Part shown: positions 32,778 through 44,041 of the stretch, in pieces
How positions within the stretch are numbered: the first letter of the stretch is position 1
Layout: the number at the start of each line of letters is the position of its first letter
Assembly (NCBI GenBank): GCA_021442155.1
Contig: CM038214.1
Location: 49,048,703-49,112,702, forward strand
Length of the DNA stretch: 64,000 bases
From: Cymbidium sinense
Lineage: Eukaryota > Streptophyta > Magnoliopsida > Asparagales > Orchidaceae
Direction of reading: 5' to 3'
Translations under genes and position numbers: made by a program
Notes under the pieces: model-generated
Databases searched by the model: none
What the model was told of the DNA's origin: nothing
Seen by the model: only the letters and a program-made list of their open reading frames with translations

Positions 32778-35700
32778 TTATTAATTTTATTTTAGTTTAG
32801 TTTAGGTTTTATTTTATTTTATTTTAGTTTAATTTTATTTTAATTTTATTTTCTTTTATTTATTTTATTTTAGTTTAGGTTTTATTTTATTTTATTTTTT
32901 AGTTTAGGTTTTTATTTATTTTATTTAGGTTTTATTTAGTTTAGGTTTAGGTTTTTTAATTTTTAGGGTTTAAGGTTTAGGATTTAGGGTTTAGGGTTTA
33001 GGTTTTATGGTTTAAGGTTTAGGGTTTAGGGTTCTAAGTTTTACGTTGTATGTTTAGGGTTTAGGGTTTAGGGTTTTAAGATTTTAGGTTTTAAAGTTTA
33101 GGGTTTAGGGTATAGGGTATAGGGTTAGGGTTTTGGGTTTAGCATTTAGGGTTTAGGGTTGTAGGTTTTGGGTTTAGGGTTTTTGGGTTAGGTTGAGGTT
33201 TAGGGTTTTAGGTTTGTATAGGGTTGGGTTTAGGGTTGTAGGTTTAGGTTTGGGTTAGGGTTAGTTTTAGGGTTTAGGGTTTAGGGTTTATGGTTTTGAT
33301 TTAGGGTTTATGGTTTAGGGTTTAGGGTTTAAGGTTTTTTTTAAAAAAATTAAGTAAACTTATAGCTTTACATTTATTTAGTTCATTTTTTTTAATTTTA
33401 GTTCATTTTATTTTTTTATTTATGTTTATTTATTAATTTTATTAAATTAGTTTATTTATTTTAGGTTTTTAATTTTAGTTTAGGTTTTTATTTTAGTTTA
33501 TTTGTTAAGTTCAAGTTTATGCTTAGTTTTTAGTTTAGTTTTATTTTTATTTTATTTTTTAGGTTTACATTTTATTTTTTATGTTTAGGTTTAGGTTGAA
33601 GTTTTATTTTGTTTTAGGTTTAGTTTTAGATTTTTATTTTAGGATTATTATAAAGTTTAATTTTTTAGTTTAGGTATAGGTTTATTTTTAGTTTATTTTA
33701 TTTTAGTTTAGGGTTTAGGTTTAGTCTATTTTTGGTTTAGGTTTATGTTTTATTTATTTTAGTTTAATTTATTTTATTTTGTTTATTTTAGGTTTAGTTT
33801 TTTTTGTTTAGGGTTTAGGTTTTATTTTTTATTTTATTTTAGGTTTTTTTTTATGTTTATTTTGTAGGTTTAGGTTTTATTTAGTTTTTATTTTATTTTA
33901 TTTTAGGTTTATTTTCTTTTTATTTTATGTTTAGTTTTTATTTTATTTAGGTTTTTTTTAGGTTTATTTTATTTTTTAGCATAGTTTAGGTTTTTTATTT
34001 ATTTTATTAGTTTAGTTTTTTATTTTTTTTTATTTTAACTTATTTTAGTTTAGGTTTAGGTTTTATTTTATTTTATTTAGGTTTAGGTTTTTTATTTATT
34101 TTATTATTAGGTTTTTAGTTTAGTTTTAGGTTTTAGTGTTTAGGGGTTTAGGGTTTAGTTTAGGTTTAGGGTTGGTTTAGGTTTAGGTTTAATCTTTAGG
34201 TTTAGGTTTAGTGTTTAGGGTTAGTTTAGGGTTTAGGGTTTTAGGGTTTAGGTTTAGGGATTAGGGTTTAGGGTTTAGGGTTTAGGGTTTAGGTTTAGGT
34301 TTAGGTTTAGGGTTTAGGGTTTAATGTTTTAGGGTTTAAGGTTTTTTAGGTTTAGGGTATAGGTTTAGGGTTTAAGTTTAGGTGTAGGTTAATTTTGGTT
34401 TAGTTTATGATTTAGGGTTTAGGGTTTAATTTAGTTTAGTTTAGGGTTTAGGTTTTAATTAAATAGATAGTTTATTTATTTAGTTTATTTATTTTAGTTT
34501 ATTTTATATTTTATTTTTATTTAGGTTTATTTTAAATTTTTATTTAGTTTAGTTTACTTATTTAAGGTTTATTTATTTTAGTTTTGGTTTTTTATTTTAG
34601 TTTATTTTTTTAGGTTTAGGTTTAAGTTTATGTTTATCTTTTTTTGTAGTTTCATTTTTATTTATTTTTTAAGTTTAAGTTTTATTTTTTATATTTTTAG
34701 GTTTAGGTTTAAATTTTTATTTTATTTTTTTTAGGTTTATGTTTTTTTTTAGTTTTTTTCATTTTATTTAGGGTTTAGGTTTAGGTTTAGGTTTAGTTTA
34801 TTTTAGGTATAGGTTTAGGTTTTTTTAGTTTAGTTATTTTTGGTTTAGGTTTAGGTTTATTTTATTTTATTTTAGGTTTAAGTTTTTTTTTTTTTTTTGA
34901 GTTTAGGGTTTAGGTTTATTTTTTCTTTATTTTTAGTTTCATTTTAAGTTTATTTTTTAATTTAGGTTTTATTAAGTATTTATTTTATTTGATTTTAGGT
35001 TAATTTTATTTTTATTTTATGTTTAGTTTTTATTTAGTTTAGTTTTTTATTTTTAGGTTAATTTTATTTTTCAGTTTAGTTTAGGTCTTTATTTATTTTA
35101 TTTTAGTTTAATTTTTATTTTTTATTTTATTTTCTTATTATATTTCAGCTTTGGTTTTAGTTTAGGTTTTTATTTTAATTTATTTATTTTATTTTATTTA
35201 GGTTTCAACTTTCCTATTATTTTATTTTTTGGTTTTATTTAGTTAAGGTTTAGGTTTTTTAGTTTTTAGTGTTTAAGGTTTAGGGTTTAGGGTTTAAGGT
35301 TTAGATTTTAGGGTTTAGGGTTTAGGGTTTAGGGTTCTAGGTTTTAGGTTGTATGTTTAGGGTTTAGGGTTTAGGGTTTGTTTAGGGTTTAGTATTTAGG
35401 TTTAGTGTTTAGGGTTTAGGGTTTAGGGTTTAGGGTTTAGGATTTAGGGTTTAGCATTTAGAGTTTAGGGTTGTAGGTTTTAGGGTTTAGGGTTTAGGAT
35501 TTTGGGTTTAGGGTGTTTAGGGTTGAGGGTTTGGGTTTTAGGGTTTAGGGTATAAGGTTGAGGGTTTAGGGTTGTAGGTTTAGAGTTTAGGGTTTAGGGT
35601 TTTGGGTTAGTTTTAGGGTTTAGGGTTTAGGTTTAGGGTTTAGGGTGTTTTAAAAAAAATTAAGTAAACTGATAGGTTCAGGTTTGTTTAGTTTATTTTT

Positions 35701-38700
35701 TATTTATTTTAGTTTATTTTATTTTATTTATTTATGTTTATTTATTATTTTTATTTAGTTTAGTTTATTTATTTTAGATTTTTTTACTTTAATTTACATT
35801 TTAATTTTAATTTATTTGTTAGGTTTAGGTTTATGCTTATTTTTTAGCTTTGTTTTATTTTTATTTTATTTTTTAGGTTTACATTTTATTTTTTATGTTT
35901 ATGTTAAAGTTTTTATTTTATTTTCTTAGATTTTGATTTTATATTTTTATTTTACGATTATTATTTGGTTTAATTTTTTTAGTTTAGGCATAGGTTTATT
36001 TTGGTGTTTATTTTATTTTAGTTTAGGGTTTCGGTTTAGTTTATTTTTGGTTTAGGTTTAGGTTTTATTTATTTTATTTTAGTTTATTTTAGGTTTAGTT
36101 TTTTTTTGTTTAAGGTTTATGTTTAATTTTTTATTTATTTTTACGTTTTGTTTTAGGTTTATCTTTTAGGTTTAGGTTTTTATTTTATTTTATTTTAAGT
36201 TTATTTTATTTTTATTTTACATTTAGTTTTTATTTTATTTAGGTTTTTATTTTAGGTTTATTTTATTTTTTTTAGTATACTTTAGGTTTTTATTTATTTT
36301 ATAATAGTTTAGTTTTTATTTTTTTTATTTTAACTTATTTTTATGTTTAGGTTTAGGTTTAGGTTTAGATTTTAGTTTAGTTTTTTATTTTATTTTATTT
36401 TTACTATTTTATTTAGGTTTAGATTTTTTTATTTTTTTAATTTTAGTTTTTCTTTAGTTTAGGTTTAGGTTTTTATTTTTTTAGGGTTTATGGTTTAGGA
36501 TTTAGGGTTTAGGGTTTAGGGTTGTAGATTTTAGGGCCATAGGTTTAGGGTTTATTGTTTAGGGTTTAGGGTTTAGGGTTCAACATTTAGGGTTTATGGT
36601 TAGTTTTAGGGTTTGGGGTTTAGGGTTAAGGTTGTTTTTTTTAATTAAGTAGACTCGTATGTTTCAATTTATTTAAATTATTTAGTTTATTTTTTATTTA
36701 CGTTATTTTATTTTATTTTTATTTACATTTATTTTTATTTTTATTTAGTTTAGTCTGTTTAATTTAGGTTTGTTTATTTTAGTTTAGGTTTTCTATTTTG
36801 GTTTCTTTTTTAGGTTTAGGTTTAGGTTTAGTTTTATTTTTTTAGTTTAGTATTATTTTTATTTTGTTTTTTTGGTGTAGGTTTAATTTTCTATTTTTAG
36901 GTTTAGGTTTAGGTTTTTAATTTATTTTTTAGGTTTAGGTTTTAGGTTTTATGTTAGGTTTATTTTAGGTTTTATTTTTAAGTTAGGTTTAGGTTTTAGT
37001 TTATTTTATATTATTTAGTTTAAGGTTTAGGTTTAGTTTATTTTAGGTTTAGGTTTAAGTTTTATTTATTTTAGTTTAGTTTATTTTTGTTTAGGTTTAG
37101 GTTTATTTTATTTTATTTATTTTATGTTTAGGTTTTTTTTTTTAAAATTTAGGGTCTAGGATTTATTTTTTTATTTGTTTCTAGGTTTTATTTTTAGATT
37201 TATTTTTTAGGTTTAGGTTTTTATTTAATATTTATTTTATTTTATTTTAGGTATATTTTCTTGAGTTTAGTTTAGGTTTTTATTTATTTTATTTTATTTT
37301 AATTTTTATTTTTATTTCTTTTATTTTCATGTTTAGGTTTAGGTTTAGGTTTAGGTTTTAGTTTAGGTTTTTATTTTATTTAGGTTTAGGTTTATTTATT
37401 TATTCTATTTTTTTAGTTTTATTTAGTTTGGGTTTTGGTTTTTAGGTTTTTAGGGTTTAGGGTTTAGGGTTGTAGGTTTAAAGTTTAGGTTTAGGGTTAG
37501 TTTTAGGGTTTAGGGTTTAGGGTTTATGGTTTGGGATTTAGGGTTTAGGGTTTAGGGTTTAGGGATTAGGGTTATTTTTTAAAAAATTAAGTAAACCGAT
37601 AGGTTTAGGTTTATTTATTTTACTTTTAATTTATTTTATCTTATTTAATTTTTTATTTATGTTTTCTTTTTATTTTTATTTAGTTTAGTTTATTTATTTT
37701 AGGTTTATTTATTTTAGTTTAGGTTTTTATTTTAATTTCTTTTTTAAGTTTAGGTTTATGCTTATTTTACAGTTTAGTTTTATTTTTTAGGTTTAGGTTT
37801 TATTTTATATTTTTTTGATTTAGGTTAAGGTTTTGTTTTTTATTTTTTTTTTTAGGTTTAGGTTCTATGTTTTTTATTTAGGTTTATTTTTTTTATTTAT
37901 TTTTTAGTTTAGTTTAGGTTTATTTTAATTTAATATATTTTATTTAGTTTATGGTTGGGTTTAGTTTATTTTAAGTTTAGGTTTAGGATTTATTTATTTT
38001 AGTTTAGGTTTAGGTTTAGGTTTATTTTATTTTGTTTATTTTATTTTTATTTTAGGCTTAGGTTTTTTCTAGTTTAGGGTTTAAGTTTTCTTTTTTATAT
38101 ATGTTGAGGTATATTTTTTTGGTTTATGATTTTTATTTAGTTTTATTTTATTTTATTTTTGGTTTATTTTATTTTTTAGTTTACATTTACTTTTTATTTT
38201 ATTTAGTTTTTATTCTTAGGTTTAATTTATTTTTTAGTTTAGTTTAGGTTATTATTTTTTTTAGGTTTAGGTTAAGGTTTTAGTTTATGTTTTTAGTTTA
38301 TTTTAATTTATTATTTTATTTAGGTTTAGGTTTATTTATTTATTTTATTTAAAGATTTTTTTTTAGTTTAGGTTTAGGATTTAGGTTTAGGTTTTAGTTT
38401 AGGGTTTTAGGGTTTAGGTTTTAGGTTTAGCTTTTAGCTTAGTATTTAGGTTTATGGTTTAGGATTTTTATGGTTAGAGTTTAGGGTTTTGGGTTTAGTG
38501 ATTCTTGTTGAGTTAGAGTTTTGGGTTTATTAAATTTAGGTTTAGTAGGTTTTAGGGTTTAGGTTTAGGTTTAGGTTTTTTATGTTTATTTAGATTTAGT
38601 TTAGGTTTAGGTTTTGGTTATTAGGGTTTAGTTTAGGTTTTAGGTTTAGGGTTTAGGGTTTAGGGATTGGGTTTAGGGTCTTAGGATTTAGGATTTAGGG

Positions 38701-38777
38701 TTTAGGGTTTAAGGTTTAGGTTTCAGGGTTTTTAGGGTTTAGGGTTTTGGATTTATGTGTTAGTTTAGGGTTTAGGG
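29432..38777 (+). repeat. Longest uninterrupted satellite run, about seven to eight units
   Basis: Junction motifs occur at about 29,958, 31,132, 33,346, 34,447 (weak), 35,652, 36,642 and 37,583, with spacings of 0.94-1.2 kb when weak copies are counted. Each is preceded by near-canonical TTTAGGG and followed by the ordered TTTA-rich block, including AGTTTATTTTATTTT and TTTTATTTTGTTTATTTTA landmarks. C is nearly absent for most of 9 kb. No coding sequence. The open frames are repeat-driven and encode Phe/Leu/Tyr runs. Confidence 0.9.
32721..32775 (+). repeat. Poly-T homopolymer of 55 bases
   Basis: An uninterrupted run of T inside a TTTA-rich block. It could be a local slippage expansion, the reversed poly-A tail of a lost retrocopy, or an assembly artefact. 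Confidence 0.95.
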
Positions 38778-38990
38778 TTTTTTTATTAACAGAGAATAAT
38801 TATTCAATTTCTTTGATTCATCAAAGTAACACACCAAGTTTTCTAGATGACATAGATCATAAATGAGCACATAGCAAATCAAAAACCCTGACAAGAACTA
38901 TTTATTATAAAGACATAGTTCCATAAGCGTTATTGGCCATTCTTGATTTCTAGTTCCCATTAGAAAACCATTTAGTAGGATCCACCATCA
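38778..38990 (-). pseudogene. GRP cassette copy 7, truncated
   Basis: Only the 3' half remains: poly-A and UTR, the terminus (…Gly-Asn then TAG), and about 30 bases of the Gly-rich region, ending at the GATGGTGGATCC box. At 38,991 it passes straight into TTTAGTTTAGGG. Small internal deletions are present throughout the UTR. Everything upstream of the last Gly codons is lost. Confidence 0.8.
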
Positions 38991-41599
38991 TAGTTTAGTT
39001 TAGGGTTAGGTTTCATGTTGGTTTAGGTTTTAAGCTTTAGGGTTTAGGTTTAGGGTTTAGGGTTTAGGGTTTATGTTAGTTTAGGTTTAGTTTTAGGCTT
39101 TATGGTTCAGGGTTTTTAAGGTTTAGGTTAGTTTAGGGTTTAAGATTTTAATGGTTAGGGTTTAGGGTTTAGGATTTAGGTTTTAACAGTTAGGGTTTAG
39201 GGTTTAATGTAAGGGTTAGGGTTATAGGGTTTAAGGTTTAGGGTTTATGGTTTAAGGTTTAGGATTAGTTTAGGATTTAAGGTTTAGAGTTTTTTAGGGT
39301 TTAGGGTTTAGGGTTGTAGGTTATGGGTTTTAAGTTTTAGGATAGTTTTAGGGTTTAATATTTAGGGTTTAGGATTTATGGTTTAGGGTTTTGGGTTTTT
39401 TTTAATTAAGTAAACCAGTAGGTTTAGGTTCATTTAGTTTATTTAGTTTATTTATTATTTATTTTAGTTTATTTTATTTTTTATTTTTATTTAGGATTAT
39501 TTTTTATTTTTTACTTTTTTATTTATTTTAGTTTAAGTTTTTTATTTTATTTTATTTTTTTAGGTTTAGGTTTATTTTTTAGTTGAGTTTTTTTTAATTT
39601 TTTTTGAGGTTTAATTTTTATTTTTTATTTTTAGCTTTAGGTTTTTATTTTATTATTTTTGGTTTAGTATTTAGGTTTTTATTTTAATTTATTTTTGAAT
39701 TTTATTTTTTAGGTTAGGTTTATTCTTAGTTTATTTTATTTTATTTATTTTAGGTTTAGTTTATTTTACATTTAGGTTTAGGTTTTATTTATTTTAGTTT
39801 AGTTTATTTTAGTTTCAGTTTTGGTTTATTTTGTATTATTAATTTATTTTTATTTTTGGTTTAGGTTTTTTTTTTAATTTAATGTTTAAGTTATTTTTTA
39901 TTTATTTTTAATGTTTTAATTTTAGTTTTAGGTTTAGGTTTTATTTTTTTTTATTTTATTTTATTTTAGGTTTATTTTATTTTTATTTTACATTTAGCCT
40001 TTATTTTAGTTAGGTTTTTTATTCTTAGGTTTATTTTATTTTTTAGTTTTGTTTAGATTTTTATTTATTTTATTTTAGTTTATTTTTATTATTTTATTTT
40101 ATTTTATTTTATTTTTATGTTTAGGTTTAGGTTTTAGTTTAGGTTTTTATTTTATTTTGATTTTTTTATTATATTTAGGTTTATGTTTTTTATATAATTT
40201 AGTTTTAGATTATATTTAGTTTAGGTTTAGGTTTTTAGGTTTTAGGGTTTTATGATTTAGGGTTTAGGGTTTAGGGTTTAAGGTTTTAGGGTTTAGGGTT
40301 TTAGGGTTTAGGGATTAGGGTTTTAGGGTTTAGGGTTTAGGGTTAGGGTTTAGTGTTTAGACTTTAGGGTTTACAATTTTTAGGGTTTTGGATTTAGGGT
40401 TTAGGGTTAGCTTAGGATTTTTTAAATTAAGTTAACTGGAAGGTTTAGGTTTATTTAGTTTGTTTATTATTTATTTTAGTTTATTTTATTTTTTTTACAT
40501 ATGTTTATTTTTTATTTTTATTTAGTTTAGTTTATTTATTTTAGGTTTATTTAGTTTTGCTTAGGTGTTTTATTTTAGTTTATTTTTTAGGTTTAGGTTT
40601 ATTTTATTTTTAGATTTAAGTTTAGGTTTTATTTTATTTAGTTTAGGTTTAGGTTTTTTTATTTTAGGTTTATTTAGGATTCATTTTTTTTAGTTTATTT
40701 AGGTTTATTTTTAGTTTATTTATTTTTATTTAGTTTAGGTTTAGGTTTTATTTATTTTAGTTTAGGATTAGGTTTATTTATTTTATTTTAGGTTAAGTTT
40801 TTTTTTTAATTTAGGTTTTAGGTTTTATTTTTTATTTATTTTTTGGTTTTACTTTTAGGTTTATTTTTTAAGTTTAAGTTTTTATTTAGTTTTTATTATT
40901 TTTTTATTTTAGGTTTATTTTATTTTTATTTTATTTATTTTTTATTCTTAGCCTTCTTTTATTTTTTACTTTAGTTTGGGTTATTATTTATTTTATTTTT
41001 ATTATTTTATTTTATTTTATTTTTAGGTTTAAATTTATGTTTTAGTTTATGTTTTTATTTTATTTTACTTATTTTATTTTTTTTAGGTTTAGGTTTTTTA
41101 TTTTATTTTTAGGTTTTATTTAGTTTAGGTTTTTAGGTTTTTAGGGTTTAGGGTTTAGAGTTTAGTGTTTAGGGTTTAGGGTTAAGGTTTTTTGATTTAA
41201 TGTTTTAAGGTTTAAGGTTTAGGGTTTTTATGGTAGGGTTTAGGGTTTAAGGTTAGCTTAGGGTTTAAGGTTAGTTTAAGCTTTAGGGTTTAAGGTTTGC
41301 AGTTTAGGCTTTAGGTTTAGTTAGTTTAGGGTTTAGCATTTAGGATTTTAGGGTTTAGGGTTTAGGGTTTAGGGTTTAGGGTTTAGGGTTAGGGTTAGGT
41401 TTTAGGGTTTAGGGTTTATGGGTTAGGGTTTAATGTTTACAATTTTTTAGGGTTTAGGGCTTAGGGTTTAGGGTTTTATGTTTAGGGTTTATGGTTTAGG
41501 GTTTTAGGGTTTATGGTTTAGGGAATAGGATTTAGGGTTTAGGGTTTAGGGTTTTAGGCTATAGGGTTTAAGGTTTAGGTTTCCATTTAGGGTTTAGGT
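38991..41599 (+). repeat. Telomere-like satellite units
   Basis: Junction motifs at 39,402-39,422 and 40,424-40,443 are 1,022 bp apart. Near-canonical TTTAGGG lies at 39,000-39,390, 40,225-40,420 and 41,130-41,590, including a run of several perfect units near 41,360-41,392. No genes. Confidence 0.9.
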
Positions 41600-42057
41600 T
41601 TTTTAGTTTTAAGGAACAAATTGATTCAACATTTCTTTTTTATTTCATCAACCAAGTAACACCAAGTTTTCTAAGACATAAGTGATGACATAGATAAAAA
41701 GCATGCATAAAGCAAAATAAAAACCCTAGATTACTAGAACTATCTCTACTATAGTGACACAGTTCCATAAGCAGCTGATCGGATCGACCATTCTTCAGTT
41801 TCTCCAGTTCCCATCAGAACCACCTTGGCCTCTCACTAGGGATCCACCATCATATCCCGATCTCTCCCTCTATCACCACCACTATAACCTTTGTGCTCCT
41901 CCCCTCCATACCACCCTGCTTTGACCACCACCATATCAGTAGCACCTCTAGATCCCCACCACCCTGATGTCGATGCCTCTGCCTTCACTTCCATAGCTAG
42001 ATCTAGACTAAGCCTGGTTGATGGTGATGTTCCTGTCGTCAAGGTTCTGCCCATTCT
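41600..42057 (-). pseudogene. GRP cassette copy 8, best-preserved terminus
   Basis: The minus strand gives Asn-Gly-Gln-Asn-Leu-Asp-Asp-Arg-Asn-Ile-Thr-Ile-Asn-Gln-Ala, then TAG in place of Gln, then Ser-Arg-Ser-Ser and a Gly-rich tail. The end is intact: Gly-Gly-Ser-Asp-Gly-Asn-Trp-Arg-Asn-stop (about 41,785-41,825). That start (RRM beta-4 region) and the NWRN end are characteristic of plant class IV GRPs, which bind RNA and act in cold and circadian responses. This copy cannot do so: the RRM RNP motifs are absent and frameshifts break the tail. The 3' UTR and a degenerate poly-A follow. Confidence 0.88.
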
Positions 42058-43560
42058 TATGGTTTAAGTTTATTAGGTTTTAGGGTTTAAGTTTATTTTT
42101 TATTTATTTAGTTACTTTAGGTTTAGGTTTAGGGTTATGTTTTATGGTTTAGGATTTAAGGTTTAGGGTTTAGGGTTTAGGGTTTAGGGTTTTAGGGTTT
42201 GTGCTTTTAGGATTTAGGGTTTAGGGTTAGGGTTTAGGGTTTAGGGCTTTAGGGTTTAGGGTTTTAAGGTTTAGGGTTTAGGGTTAGGGTTTAGGGTTTA
42301 GGATTTAGGATTTAGTGTTTAGCTTTAGGGTTTAGGGTTTAGGGTTTTAAGGGTTTAGGGTTTATGGTTAGTTTAGGCTTTAGGCTTTAGCTTTATGGTT
42401 TAGGGTTTTTAGGGTTTAGGTTTATTTTTTAGTTGAGTTTTATTTTTATTTTATTTTTTTAGGTTTAGGTTTTATTTTTTATTTTTAGGATTAGGTTTAG
42501 GTTTTTATTTTATTTTTTAGGTTTAGGTTTAGGTTTTTATTTTAGGTTTATTTTTTGGTTTTATTTTTTAGTTTAGGTTTAGGTTTATTTTTAGTTTATT
42601 TTATTTATTTAGTTTAGGTTTAGGTTTAGGTTTAGTTTATTTTAGGTTTAGGTTTAGGTTTTATTTATTGTAGTTTAGTTTACTTAATTTAAGGTTTATT
42701 TTATTTTTATTTTAGGTTTAGCTTTTTTTTAGGATATAAGTATTATTTTTTATATATTTTTATGTTTTGTTTTTGGGTTTAATTTTTTATTTATGTTTTT
42801 ATTTAGTTTTTACTTTATTTTATTTTAGGTTTATTTTATTTTTATTTTATGTTTACTTTTATTTTATTTAATTTTTTATTCTTAAGTTTATTTTATTTTT
42901 TAGTTTAGGTTAAGTTATTATTTATTTTATTTTAGTTTATTGTAATTAGATTATTATATTTTATTTTTAGGTTAGGTTTAGGTTTTAATTTAAGTTTTTA
43001 TTTTATTTTATTTATTTTATTTAAGTTTATGCTTTTTATTTATTTTATTTTATTATTATTATTTTTTAGTTTAGGTTTAGGTTTTTAAGTTTTTAAGGTT
43101 TAGGGTTTCAGGGTTTAGGTTTAGGTTTAGGGTTTAGGGTTTAGGGTTTAGGCTTTAAGGTTTAGCATTTAGGCTTTAGGGTTTAGGGTTTTTAGGGTTT
43201 AGGGTTTAGGGTTTAAGGATTAGGGCTTAGGTTAGATTAGGGTTTAGGGTTAATTTAGGGTTTAGGGTTTAAGGTTTGCAGTTTAAACTTCAAGTTTTAG
43301 GGTTTTTATGGTTTAGGGTTAACAATTTTAGGGTTTAGGGTTTACTATTTTAGGGTTTAGGGTTAGGGTAAGGGGTTAGGGTTTAGGGTTTAGGATTTAG
43401 GGTTTTTTAGGGTTTTGGGTTTAAGGTTTAGGGGTTTTTACAGTTTAGGATTTAAGGTTTAGTGTTTAGTGTTTAGGGCTTTAGAGTTTAGGGTTTAGCG
43501 TTTAGGGTTTTAGGGTTTAGGGTTTAGGGTTTTTAGGGTTTAGGGTTTAGGATTTTTGGG
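42058..43560 (+). repeat. Telomere-like satellite unit between GRP copies 8 and 9
   Basis: TTTAGGG-rich at 42,120-42,420, TTTA-rich at 42,420-43,085, and TTTAGGG-rich at 43,085-43,560. The TTTA-rich block begins internally (at the TTTTTTAGTTGAGTTTTATT landmark), without a junction motif, so part of the unit has been lost. Confidence 0.88.
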
Positions 43561-44041
43561 TTTTTTTAACAAAGAACAAATTCATATTCAGTATTTCTTT
43601 TTTTATTTCATTTACCAAGTAACACACCAAGTTTTCTAAGACACAAGCAACAACATAGATAAAAAATTAGCATGCATAGAGCAAATCAAAAACCCTAGAC
43701 AACTAGAACTATCTCTACTGTAAAGACATAGTTCATAAGCAGCAGATCTGATTGGTTATTCTTTAGTTTGTTTAGTTCCTATCATAACCACCCCGGCCAC
43801 TCGAGTAGCGAGATCCACCATCATTTCCCCGATCTCTCCCTTCGCCACAACCATGGATGTAACCTCAGTCGCTCCTCTCATCTCCAGAACCACCACTACT
43901 CTGACCACCACCTCCATATCCAACCTCCAGATCTCCCATCACCGCTATGATAACCACCGCCTCCATCTTCTCCTCCACCACTAGATCTAGACTAAACATG
44001 ATTGACGTTGATGTTCCTGCCGTCAAGGTTCTACCCATTCT
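43561..44041 (-). pseudogene. GRP cassette copy 9
   Basis: Minus strand: Asn-Gly-stop-Asn-Leu-Asp-Gly-Arg-Asn-Ile-Asn-Val-Asn at the RRM end, TAG for the later Gln, then Ser-Arg-Ser-Ser and a Gly/His/Asp-rich tail. The terminus is Gly-Gly-Tyr-Asp-Arg-Asn and then TAA where Trp is expected. The UTR ends in seven A's (T's 43,561-43,567). The His/Ser/Pro-rich open frame on the opposite strand (43,768-43,950) is an antisense shadow. Confidence 0.85.
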
